DNA of 64,000 nt from Lactifluus volemus (lineage: Eukaryota; Basidiomycota; Agaricomycetes; Russulales; Russulaceae): contig WTXI01000014.1 in assembly GCA_022376515.1 (NCBI GenBank), positions 186,001 to 250,000 on the forward strand. Direction: 5' to 3'. The notes under the pieces were generated by a model. The model made no database searches. It saw only the letters and a list, made by a program, of their open reading frames with translations, and was not told the DNA's origin. Shown here piece by piece: positions 1 to 9,832 of this stretch. The position numbers and the translations under genes were made by a program. The stretch's first letter is position 1; every line of letters starts with the position of its first letter.

Positions 1-313
1 AAAAAAAAGGGAGGCGCAAAGAGTTTTTTCCAAGCATGTTCTGTAGAGAAGCTGGAGGGCGGGTTTTGACAAATGAAAGTTAGAGAGGCTGGGTCGAGAC
101 TCGAGAAGAAGTTAGCGGTCAGGCTGGTCAGGGCGTGACCGCCTCAAGTTTGTGGCTGGCGGGAAACGATCGCTGAGAACGTTCTGTCGGTTGTTCTGAT
201 GGACATGTAAAATAGAAAATGAGCGTGGAAGTGAGTTGATCACGAGATGTTCTCTGATAGAACAGAACACTGCCGAGACAAGTGAACTGCTGCTCTCTTC
301 ACTTTGGAGAGAC
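1..313. other. Left edge, upstream of QTRT2; no gene seen
   Basis: I see no conserved coding segment here. The stretch presumably holds the QTRT2 promoter and 5' leader, plus whatever lies beyond the window edge. The short open frames have no recognisable family. Confidence 0.5.
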
Positions 314-2025
314 ATGTCCACCCTTCGATTTCATATCCAACATACCCTTCCTCCCACCTTTTCCCCAAGGCTGGGCACTCTCTCGCTTCAACGCCATTCG
401 GATAATATCGAGATTGATACACCAAGTCTGATAACTTGCACATCGCGAGGACTCGTTCCCCATCTTTCTGGTGACCACACCAGAGTTTCTGAGGCCATCC
501 GATGGTTAAACGTGCCTTTGAATCCTTGTGAGTGAGTCGCAATCGACAAAGAATCAAAATTTGCCCCACCAACTAGCACTGCCAGCTTGGAACTCTCTCC
601 ACCGCTTCCGACGCTCCACCCTGGCCCTTACCCGTTACACTCATGCCTCGGTTTCCGCCCAAAACACCACATCCTATCCATGACATTGAGGGACCCCGCG
701 GACGATAGGGATATGCCTCCTAATGGTAATGATTTTGTCTCCGCCCTCTGTCTGCACGGCGTGCGCAAGGTCTACCTCTTTCCCCTTAATGACACGTCCT
801 TCTCGCACGGCTTATCTTCTCCGTAGGTAACACCGGACGAATGGAGGGAGTACGTCCACTCGGCGCAACCAGATGTCGTCGTGGCACTTTCCGATATCCC
901 TTCCACATCTGGCTCACATTCGCAGAAGCGGATAACCAAAAGCATCGAGCGTTCCGCATCCTGGCTCGCAAATATCCTTCGTCCACTCTCCGGTAGACAC
1001 GTTGCCGCCGCAGTCACCAAAATCTCCGGAAACCCCGCTTCTCAACTTCTAAACGTGTTCGTTCATATGGCCGGCGGTACGACCCCCGCCGCGAGGCAAG
1101 CCTTTGCCCAATCCTTACTCGAGCCCCTCTTCGATAAGGATGCCGCGGCCATCGAACCTCTGAACAACCTTGATCAGGGCGTGCTGGGCTACGTCTTCAA
1201 CCTTGCCCCCTTGCACAAATCGCTTTCCCCGACACCTCTTCATCACCACGGCGCCGCATCGAAAAATGGCTTTGTGGCGGTAATCGACCTCTTCGCCACG
1301 CCGCCCGCACCCTCGGCGACCGCACAGATCATCTCCCTGATCCGCGTATCGCTCGAGCCTCTCCCCGCCACCAAACCGCGCGTCGTGCACTCTGCGGGCT
1401 CACCGCACGAGATCCTCGCGCTCATCCGGGACGTTGGCATCGACCTCTTCGATGCCCATTGGGCACAACGTGCCGCCGACGTTGGCGTCGCCCTCGATTT
1501 CGTTTTCCCAGCTCCCCACGTGGCGGCACCCCCACGCGAGATCGGACACAACTTGTACGACAAACGTTATTCCCACGACTTTTCCCCGTTTGCCGATGCG
1601 CTGCAGAGTTGTTCTTCTGTGCAACAAGGTGACACTCGACCTCGGTGTCCCTGCATTGCATGTGGCCCTGAACGGCCAAGCGATATCCTGATGCATAGTT
1701 GCGTGGACGAAGCACCCCCGCACATACGCCGTTACCATACACGCGCGCATATGTGCATCACCTTCTTCACACGCACGAGATGTCGGCGCATACACTTCTC
1801 ACGCTGCACAACCTTGCTGTGCTTGATACGTTTTTTGTGGGCGTGCGACACGTCCTGTCTGAACAACCCGAGACATTTTCACACGAAGTCACGCGGTTCG
1901 AGCAAACTTATGATGGGAAACTCGGCGTTCTCGCAGAGGCGAGAAAGATATGGACTGAGGTTTCACTTGCACGAGGGAAGGGTAGACTGGCACGGGAAAG
2001 AGAGAGGGAGAAGCAGCAGCAGTAG
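314..2025 (+). CDS. QTRT2: Queuine tRNA-ribosyltransferase accessory subunit 2
   Basis: This is the non-catalytic subunit of the eukaryotic tRNA-guanine transglycosylase, which swaps guanine for queuine at the wobble position of GUN tRNAs. The N-terminus (FSPRLGTLSL, TPSLITCTSRGLVPHL), the core (PDVVVALSDIP, EILALIRDVGIDLFD) and the C-terminus (YTRAYVHHLL, LLTLHNLAVLDTFF) all match the family. The zinc-site cysteines CPCIAC lie near 1650-1665. Exons I read: 314-531, about 577-769, then 827 onward. The last part (from about 1725) is one frame off. Adding a single C to the C5 run near 1719-1724 joins both parts into a normal protein through YTRAYVHHLL, and no good intron fits. I therefore regard this as a one-base deletion or a homopolymer under-call. 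It is convergent with the J-domain gene. Confidence 0.85.
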
Positions 2026-2163
2026 CTGGTGATAACAGACAAACTAGAATTAGCAGTGGGATAACGGTAAAACCAAAAAAAAAGAGCGAATAAAAATTGG
2101 CGGATCGTCGTAGCATGAAAAAAAAAAGGACTACAGCGTTCATCCGGGGGGGAAGGGGAATTT

Positions 2164-3028
2164 TCAGCTCTTTCCCAGTGTACCAACGATCGCGACGGCG
2201 ATAAACAGCCCAACGAGCTGCACAGCCCTCCCCAGTCCAGAGACGCGGTTGACACGATCCAACTCGGTCTCCTTCCAACCCGTGCGTGGTGGTGGGCGGT
2301 GATAGTCCGGTGATGATGGGCCAGTGGCGGCGCGGTGAGCCGCATCATGGGCACGCCGTTGTGTTGCCGTGTATGCGTGTGGATTCGAGCCCGATGGAGG
2401 ACGGTGTCTGCGTTCCCAGGCGTAGTTGGCACTGCGGTGCCGGGCCTCGTTCGCACTTGCGTAATAATTGTGTGTTGGGTGTGTAGGATGCTCGTTATGG
2501 TGGTGCCGGTGCTGGTGCTGCTGATAGGCATTCAGCGAGCGATCGTACGACCGTCTAAAATGCGCGTGAGCTTGTCCAAGCCAGAGCCGGGGTGTGTGTG
2601 TGTGTGTGTGTGGCATGAACGTACCGCTGTCTATCGTCTCCGAGCACTGCATACGCTTCGCTGAATGATAAGAACTTTTGCCTCGCTTCCGGATCTTTAT
2701 TTACATCAGGGTGAAATTGCTTGCTCAACTAAGGTGAGAGGAAGAGTTTGGCATCATGATCCCGTGCAATAAAAACCGTAATTTTCGCGCGAACGCACCT
2801 TGTAGTAGGCGGACTGAGCAGCGCATGTAAGGGGATGTGTATAGTAGGGTGACGGGGACTGGGCGGGCTGACCTTGATCTGACTCTTGCTCGCGTTACTT
2901 GGGATGGAGAGCGTGTCGTAATGTGTTGACCGTAGGGGCGTAACGGAAAAGTTCCGGCGTTGGCTACATGCTAGTAGTGGAGCCGTGATGAGGACGCAAA
3001 GTGTGGACCGGCTGTGCTGTATCTGCAT
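2164..3028 (-). CDS. J-domain (DnaJ) protein with a C-terminal membrane segment
   Basis: The N-terminal part carries a J domain split over several exons: HYDTLSIPSNASKSQIK (about 2876-2926), SAYYK (about 2803-2817) and then LSKQFHPDVNKD with the HPD signature near 2700. J domains stimulate the ATPase of Hsp70 partners. The stretch before it (CSQRRNFSVTPLRS) is basic and could be a mitochondrial presequence. After the J domain comes a His/Arg/Tyr-rich low-complexity region, then a hydrophobic segment (AVQLVGLFIAVAIVGTLG) at the very end, so the protein is probably membrane anchored. One intron contains a (GT)n run. The family is clear, but the specific orthologue and compartment are inference. 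The start at 3028 is the first ATG in frame and may not be the true one. Confidence 0.75.
2592..2613. repeat. (GT)n microsatellite in an intron
   Basis: About eleven GT dinucleotides in a row, inside the J-domain gene intron that separates the J domain from the His-rich tail. It does not interrupt coding sequence. Confidence 0.85.
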
Positions 3029-3426
3029 TGGGTGAACACAGGAGATCTAACGGTGCCCTGGAAAGGTCCGAGTCTGGTCCGAGTCTGGCAGTTCTGGTAG
3101 CAACGCCAGTGGCACCGCCACGGGGCACAGCACGCCACAAGATCAAATTAGATAAGATAAGGATCAAGCCTGGACACGCGACTGTAATTTGGTCGAGAGA
3201 ATTATCCTCATCTCCGTAGATGAACTTCATTTCCGTTAATATGGGCCACTAACTATATCTTTTGAAGTTTTTGTGAAACAAAGGCCGAGTGATTTATTGA
3301 TAGAGCGTGTGTAGATTGAATGGTGCCCAGTGGTCACATGCGTCTTGGCTGACCAATCTTTTGTTGGTCGATCATTGTTAAGGACGAAAAGGCACTGCCC
3401 AAACTTCTTCACCTATAACCACCAAC

Positions 3427-4038
3427 ATGGTAAGTTGCTTCTGCCCATCTCTCCGTGCATCGATACTTATAGATTTATCCGTTCTAGTCGACCAACTGCA
3501 GGAGACGTCTTATTCGCGATTTCAAACGACTCTCGAGCGACCCGCCGGGTGGCATTTCCGGCAGCCCATGTCCCGACAATATCATGCTTTGGAATGCAGT
3601 TATTTTTGGCCCCGGTACGTCCCAAACAAAAATATCATCGTCGCATCTCGTCCTTCTCATGTTGCTTCCCGTGCAGCGGATACACCGTTCGAAGATGGCA
3701 CCTTCAAACTTCTGTTGACTTTTGATGAGTCGTACCCGAACAAGCCACCGACAGTGAAATTCCTCTCGCGGATGTTCCATCCGAATGTGTATGCGAACGG
3801 GGAGCTCTGCCTTGATATCCTCCAGAACCGATGGTCACCTACTTATGACGTCGCGGCTATCCTCACCTCCATCCAAAGCCTGTTGCACGACCCTAATCCA
3901 AATAGCCCCGCCAACGCGGAGGCGGCACAACTCTATCGCGAAAACATGAAAGAGTATGTGCGACGTGTGCGTGCTACGGTTGAGGATAGCTGGCTGGAGG
4001 ACGATGAGAAGGCTGCGGTGGGAGAGACTGCGGCTTAG
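3427..4038 (+). CDS. RAD6: Ubiquitin-conjugating enzyme E2, RAD6/UBC2 type
   Basis: RAD6 is the E2 for PCNA and histone H2B ubiquitination, and for N-end rule degradation with its E3 partners. Exons: 3427-3429 (only ATG), 3488-3614 and 3677-4038, giving about 163 residues, close to the usual length. The start [13 protein letters not shown], the core ([37 protein letters not shown] with the active-site Cys, [14 protein letters not shown]) and a short acidic tail ([12 protein letters not shown]) all fit RAD6. The acidic tail is shorter than in budding yeast. The start is fixed by the splice: ATG is followed directly by the intron donor at 3430, and the acceptor at 3486-3487 restores the conserved N-terminus. 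Confidence 0.95.
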   Translation: MVSCFCPSLRASILIDLSVLVDQLQETSYSRFQTTLERPAGWHFRQPMSRQYHALECSYFWPRYVPNKNIIVASRPSHVASRAADTPFEDGTFKLLLTFDESYPNKPPTVKFLSRMFHPNVYANGELCLDILQNRWSPTYDVAAILTSIQSLLHDPNPNSPANAEAAQLYRENMKEYVRRVRATVEDSWLEDDEKAAVGETAA

Positions 4039-4498
4039 TGAGGAATGGCGGCAAGTGTTCTCATCCCTCGTCGTTTTGGAAAGATCACTTGTGGGAAGTT
4101 GGAGCAAGCTAATTTGTAAGGTGTCTGTGACCAGTCTTTGTTCTATCGCTTGTGAGTCGTGTTGTTATCGTTTCACTTAGGGGCGCGCTTATTTTTTTCT
4201 CTTGTTTCACAGTTTTCCCCCTTCCCACCCTCTTGGACTTTTCATTGCTACCTGGGTTGTGTCGATGATGGATTAACAACTTGTGCTGTGTTTATAATCT
4301 ACTCCAATTTCTATACGTTCTACCTTCATAATGTTGCTCTACACTGGTCCGTTCTGAAAATGGCGAATTTGACCATCAGTCATGAATTTTTATTCACGTG
4401 ATGTGAACACGTCTTCAGACATTCACGCGCCGTCAGACTCTTGGTCTGACCTGGCCTGCTCTCTGCTCCGAACGTGAACCTGTCCACGAATTTCTTCA

Positions 4499-5980
4499 AT
4501 GGTGACCATATCATCAGCCACGGTAGATGGCGAATCAAAGCGACAGAGACTCACTTTAGAAAAGGCCAAGGTGGTCAATGTAAGTAAGCATTTAGCCACC
4601 TAATATCATCAATATTTGATCTCGCCCATATCTCATCATCCATCACTTCTAGTTGTCAAAGCAGCTCCAGATACGGTTACAGTATGCTCGCCTCAAAGTA
4701 GAACATGGATGGGTGCGTTGTACTAGTATCGGCCAGGATCGAACCATGACTCATTCGTTATCTAAATATATGCGCAGCAACGTCAATCACTGAATGAAGT
4801 CGAGAACTTGTATTTCCACCATTCTACTCTCAAGGGAAAGTCAAGGGCATCCGCAAAATCCTTGTCTGCTCGTCCTGCGTCTGCGCTAGTTACCACGCCA
4901 GCATCCTCCACTGCTAACGATTTATCTTCCAATCCCGCATCGAGCTCCTCACAGACGACCGATTCAGCAGTCGCTTCTTCCCCAACATTTGTTTGTTCGT
5001 CTCCCCCTTTGGTTGCATCACCCCTTGTCCATAGCAATGGAACTCCGCCGTCTCAAACTTCATCTCCAGCCAAAAGCACCTCGTCGCAACCGACCCAGGG
5101 CACACCCACGTCCACGCAGGCAACGGACGCTGCCCAATCGACCTCTTCTCCTTCTATCCTCTCCACATTCAGTCAAAATCACCCCGTCACGCAGCAGCTA
5201 TCGCGCGACTTTTCGACCCTCTCCCCCTTCGTAACACCCTCCCCGTTCGCAAGTACCACCAGCTCCTTCACAACACCATCATCCTTTGTTTCCACCGCTC
5301 CATCCTCCACTTTCTCGCAACAAACACTCACTTACCCTCCGTCGCCGTTCGCTCCCCCATCCTCGTCCGCGCCTGTGCCTGCGACCCCGTCTATGCCCAT
5401 GTCTCAGTTCGTTGCTCCTTCGTACCCGGCCACGACGCAAGCACCTGAACCTCTATCGACATTCCCCCCGACCTCCCAACCCGCTTTCCCAACACTCTCC
5501 CCGTCGCACCGCACCCCTTCTCCTGCATCCACACCCGCACCCGCTACACCTGCATCTCTATCGACACCAGTGCCCGCACCAGCTCCCGTACTGACACCCA
5601 AACCGACGATTCTACCCACGCCCACACCTGCACCAGTGCCATCCCCAGTGCCCTCTCCAGCGCCCCCACGAAAGCCCCCACCAACATCCACTCACACACC
5701 CACACCGTTCTCATCTTTTCGGCCCTCCAAAACGTTTGACATTCCAACCGCGCCGGGACCGAGCTCTTCCTCGGGCGGCACGGGTACACAGAACATCACG
5801 ACGACGGCGATACTGACGTACGACTCGTTTTGGAGCTCGCACTCTTCCGTCGCCGGTGGGTGGCGCAAGACGATCGCCAGCGCGACCACAACAGGCGGTG
5901 GCATCACGGCGAGTTCAGCGGCTTCGGCTTCGACTCCGACCAGCGGGACCACACTCGGAGGCGGCAGCGCGAAGGCGTGA
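4499..5980 (+). CDS. Ser/Thr/Pro-rich protein with a short conserved N-terminal helix
   Basis: Three exons (4499-4579, 4653-4712, 4778-5980) give about 447 residues. Residues 28-60 (LSKQLQIRLQYARLKVEHGW then QRQSLNEVENLYFHH) look like a structured amphipathic helix. The rest is very rich in Ser, Thr, Pro and Ala, with runs such as PAPVPSPVPSPAPP, so it is probably disordered. Introns fall exactly around the helix, which supports a real gene. The helix faintly resembles the short motif of fungal Whi5/Nrm1-type transcriptional repressors of the G1/S programme. I recall that pattern only loosely and do not assign the function. No membrane segment or signal peptide is seen. Confidence 0.65.
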
Positions 5981-6151
5981 ACAGATAGGCTTATGTTTTT
6001 GCCCCCCCTCCTCTCAACTGCCGTTTCGTTCTGATTCGGATACTATTTTACTTTGCTGACGCTGCCTACCATCTACCATCGTAATACAATTGTAGATGAT
6101 TACAGGGCAAGGGGAAACCCCACCCTACTGACTCACCCGGAGATATCATTG

Positions 6152-6466
6152 ATTCTTGCAATGTGATAAAGAAAATCATCTGGCTACATCTGCAAATATT
6201 GACACAGTCCAGAAAGGATCAAAGTTCCGAAGACCCTATCATCCTGAAAAAAGAGGCCCCGAATACATACACCCGTCTGGGGTCATCAAATTCGTGGACA
6301 AAAACCAGGGCCAAAAACGTGAGTGACGAGGGGGGGGGCATCAAGCCAAAGATCCAAGAGCAGAACTGATACGAACTTGAGAAAACCACCGAAGGAAGGC
6401 TCGGAAGTGTCAAGTTATCATCGAGATTTGATCCGGCGGAGTCTAATCGGTAAGCGCAGACGGATG
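6152..6466 (-). pseudogene. Decayed duplicate of the DGK1 3' end
   Basis: Read on the minus strand, 6360-6440 encodes LDDNLTLPSLPSVVF, which matches the last exon of the DGK1 gene at 13182-13290 (LDDNLTLPILSGGF). Similarity continues into the DGK1 downstream flank (shared stretches such as TCAAATTCGTGGACAAAAA, and GGAAGTGTCAAGTTATCATC in the exon). Relative to that flank (about 12815-13290) this copy lacks roughly 120-150 bp, has lost the stop codon position and has no upstream exons. It is therefore a non-coding relic. It lies in the same orientation as DGK1, with the palindromic transposon pair between the two copies. Confidence 0.75.
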
Positions 6467-6468
6467 TA

Positions 6469-6560
6469 CAGTCATTCATGCCTCTTTGAGACAACCAAAT
6501 ATTAAGGACCTTCGGAAATTTGTTACACACCACAAAATGACAATCCAAGTAGACAGTATC
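6469..6560 (+). repeat. 92 bp segment, left copy, flanked by TA
   Basis: This 92 bp segment is identical to 9459-9550 at the centre of the palindrome and has the same orientation. Both copies have TA on each side. Its first 24 bases match the outer end of the neighbouring transposon with one mismatch (CAGTCATTCATGCCTCT versus ...CA), so it may be the left tip of a related, otherwise lost element. Its right end has no inverted match to the left. Confidence 0.85.
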
Positions 6561-6562
6561 TA

Positions 6563-9176
6563 CAGTCATTCATGCCTCATTGAGACATCGGGGTCAATGA
6601 GACAAACGGCTTTGACGGCCACAATTTTTGGAAAACACCCTCGGACTTTTTGTAATATCCATTAGATAGCTCACAGGTACCCATGTTCATAATTATACAG
6701 AGCTACGCCCAGTACATATTCCAGGAAATGACTTTGTAGGTGATTATGAGCAAAAACTGAAATTTGATGATGGAATAACAAGAGAAATTTTTCATTTTCG
6801 TACAAAGTTGGGAGAACATATCAATCTTACACCTTGTATAATGGACTGGAGGTGGTAATTCTTACGATATCTATGATGTGTTGCAAGAAATTTAGGAAAA
6901 GGTCTCAGAAACGCAAAATCAAGCAATCGCGACGATCTGTCATGATCACATGAAGTCACATCACGCTTGCCAAATTGGGAATGGAAAATCCGACGCGTAC
7001 GAGTTATTTTCCAGCATACCATGGTGAATAAAGCAAAGTCCCAAGAACTCAAGAACCAGATTCTTCGCCAAGAAGCTGATGGCCTCAAGGCATATGCTAT
7101 GAAGATCTACTTGGAAGAACAACATCGATCACTTCCACCTGGGGAAAAGAAGAGGTCGTCACGTCAAATCTGCAAGGCCGCATCCGATGACCACTTCGCA
7201 GCAACAGGGAGGCGCATTCCTCTGGACCACACCACCTTGCTCCGTCATGCCAAAGGTGGTGTAACGTTGACCGAGTCCAATCAGAAAAAAAGCTGGCTGA
7301 CTGTTGAGGAAAATGAGAGCATTGTAAAGTTTACAATCGAGATGGCTCAGTGGGGCTTTCCGCTTAGTCCCAGGAGATTGAAGGAACACGCAGAGGCAAT
7401 CTTACAGCACAGATTAGGTGGTAGCTTTCCAGAAAAGGGGCTCGGCAGGGACTGGGGGAACCGCTTCATCACAAAACACAATGATAGGCTTGGGATGTAC
7501 TGGTCTACTGCACTGGATGGATCTCGCGGTCGTGCTGTGAACCCAGTAACAAAAGAAGAGTACTTCATGATACTGAAGGAAGTGAGGGAAAAGTATAACA
7601 TTCCCGATGAGCTTGTCTACGGCGCAGATGAGACAGGAATACAGTCGGGCATAGGCGTAACAGAACGGGTCATCGGATCAGCGGGAGCTAAACTACAGCA
7701 CCAGCAACGAAGTGGAACGCGAGAAAATATCACCGTCTTACCCACCATTTGCGCTGACGGAACGTCCGTTGCACCTACTATTATTTACAAAGGAGAAGCG
7801 TTCCAAATTAAGTGGCTACAGGATAACCCACTAAACGCGAGGTATGTATCACCCAATAACGCAGAAATCGAAGCTCATTTATTCATAGAATGGGCTATCA
7901 GAAGAAGGGTTACACATCAGGCGAGATCGGTGTAGCCTGGCTCAAAGACTGGGATACGCAGACAAAAATGAAAGCAGGCGAGAGAACCCGACTCCTTATT
8001 GTCGATGGCCACAGCTCCCATTATACACTCGGGTTCTTGGACTACGCACGAGATAACAACATTGTTGTGTTGTGCTATCCTTCACACTCTACTCACGTCT
8101 ATCAAGGGCTCGATGTCGTTATCTTCAGTGTCTTAAAGCGTGCCTGGAGCGATGAACGAGACAAATTCGAGGCGCGAGGACCTGCCGTGACGAAGTTGAA
8201 CTTTATGGCGGTCTATGCAAAAGCGCATGTTCGCGCGTTCACGGAAAGCAATATTCGAGCCGCCTTCGCGAAGACTGGCATTGTGCCATATAACCCCGAT
8301 GTTGTTACAGTGGAGATGATGGCGCCTAGCCTCGAGACATCGACAACCAGTCTTCTCCCGCTTGGGTTGGCCACCCCTGTGCGAGAAGTCGTCGATTTGA
8401 TCTCCCATCACAATGCACGGAAACGGACATCAGAAGCGATCGATACCACTGCGGGATCACCGAGTCCAACATACACGCCTGTGCGACATGCATTGGCATC
8501 ATTAGCGACAACATCTGCATCCTTTTTGGTGTCAGACTCACCTATTCGGTCAACGTCAATACTGCCGCCCATTTTCACCACCATCATGTCGCCACCAACA
8601 CAGCGGGACACAACAATCCTTGACGCTGAACCAATCACGGAGTTGGAGGCAAAATTACAGGAGGCGCTACGCACCAGCAATATGATTATCGAGGCACAGA
8701 AGAAGATAATGGGAGGAATGCAAGCGCAGACCGTCTTGCAGTCAATGTATCTCGAGGGGGTACGGGGACAGCTGCAGGGTCAGGAGGTGAAGGAAGCAAA
8801 GAAGAAGAGAAAAACCGGTAAGATAAACATGGATGGACGAGCTAAGGTTCTGACGCAAGACGACATCATTGAAGGCGTCCAGGAATGGCAGGATGGTCAA
8901 GATAAGGCGGTTGCGGACGCTGCCACGAAAAAGCAGGCAAAGGAGAAATATACAGCAGCCATGGACATCTGGAAAGTACGGGAAATAGATCGAAAGCAAA
9001 GGAATGGCACGTTGAAGAGCAGATGGGACAAGGATGTGAAGGCATGGAATGTTGAGCGAGATGATGCGAAAATCGGTCATCGCAAGCCAAGGTGGACCAA
9101 GCCAAAGATGCCGGCAATGGGAAAGGCCACTCGCAGGCCTACTTTAGCTTATTATACCACAGAGAACCCAAGCAGC

Positions 9177-9207
<31 letters not shown>

Positions 9208-9456
9208 ATGTACAGATGTCCATAGATGGTGACGGAGATAACGATCAGTAATCATCCCAATCGAGGAATCACATTAATCACACCTGACGTGACTTGTCTC
9301 ATATCCCAATTGAGGAATCACACCTTGATGTGACTTTGTCTCATTGACTTGGTATCATCTGATAACGACTTTTTGCACTGATCACCATTTTTGCATCCTT
9401 CAACATCACTTGATAATGATTTTATGGTGCTGAGTACATAGCTTACATGTATGCCA
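6563..9456 (+). mobile_element. Pogo/Fot1-type DNA transposon, forward copy (2894 bp)
   Basis: The unit is flanked by TA on both sides, as expected for Tc1/mariner-superfamily elements, and carries one spliced transposase gene. Its left end reads CAGTCATTCATG. Its right end, read inward, is TGGCATACATG. The two match at 8 of 10 aligned positions (GTCATTCATG against GGCATACATG), so the terminal inverted repeat is short and imperfect. A 14 bp subterminal inverted repeat (GTCAATGAGACAAA) lies at 6593-6606 and, inverted, at 9335-9348. The intact gene and identity to the opposite copy suggest a recently active element. Confidence 0.8.
7021..9251 (+). CDS. DDE transposase, pogo/Fot1 (DD35D) type
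   Basis: Exons 7021-7841 and 7889-9251 give about 727 residues. The intron (GTATGT...CATAG, 47 nt) restores the frame across NPLNAR-MGYQKKG. The N-terminal third is basic with helix-turn-helix-like segments for binding the element ends. The catalytic triad is D203 (YGADETG), D313 (LLIVDGHSSH) and D349 (VYQGLDVV), with 35 residues between the last two, the spacing of Fot1-like members. The C-terminus is charged, with a Glu run from a GAG/GGA repeat (9180-9205). The ATG at 7021 (ACCATGG) has a good context; an in-frame ATG at 6967 is possible. There are no stops or frameshifts, so the enzyme looks functional. Confidence 0.9.
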
Positions 9457-9458
9457 TA

Positions 9459-9550
9459 CAGTCATTCATGCCTCTTTGAGACAACCAAATATTAAGGACC
9501 TTCGGAAATTTGTTACACACCACAAAATGACAATCCAAGTAGACAGTATC
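9459..9550 (+). repeat. 92 bp segment, central copy between the palindrome arms
   Basis: This is a base-for-base copy of 6469-6560, in the same orientation, with TA on both sides (9457-9458 and 9551-9552). It forms the only non-palindromic part of the 5.9 kb structure. Confidence 0.9.
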
Positions 9551-9552
9551 TA

Positions 9553-9801
9553 TGGCATACATGTAAGCTATGTACTCAGCACCATAAAATCATTATCAAG
9601 TGATGTTGAAGGATGCAAAAATGGTGATCAGTGCAAAAAGTCGTTATCAGATGATACCAAGTCAATGAGACAAAGTCACATCAAGGTGTGATTCCTCAAT
9701 TGGGATATGAGACAAGTCACGTCAGGTGTGATTAATGTGATTCCTCGATTGGGATGATTACTGATCGTTATCTCCGTCACCATCTATGGACATCTGTACA
9801 T

Positions 9802-9832
<31 letters not shown>

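Noticed and set aside
5286..5691. Open frames overlapping the Ser/Pro-rich protein on both strands
   Set aside because: Low-complexity, Pro- or Gly-rich shadows of the real frame caused by biased codon use.
8214..8600. Host gene content in the transposon arms
   Set aside because: All of 7021-9251 is explained by one transposase with its charged C-terminal tail. No captured host domain was seen.
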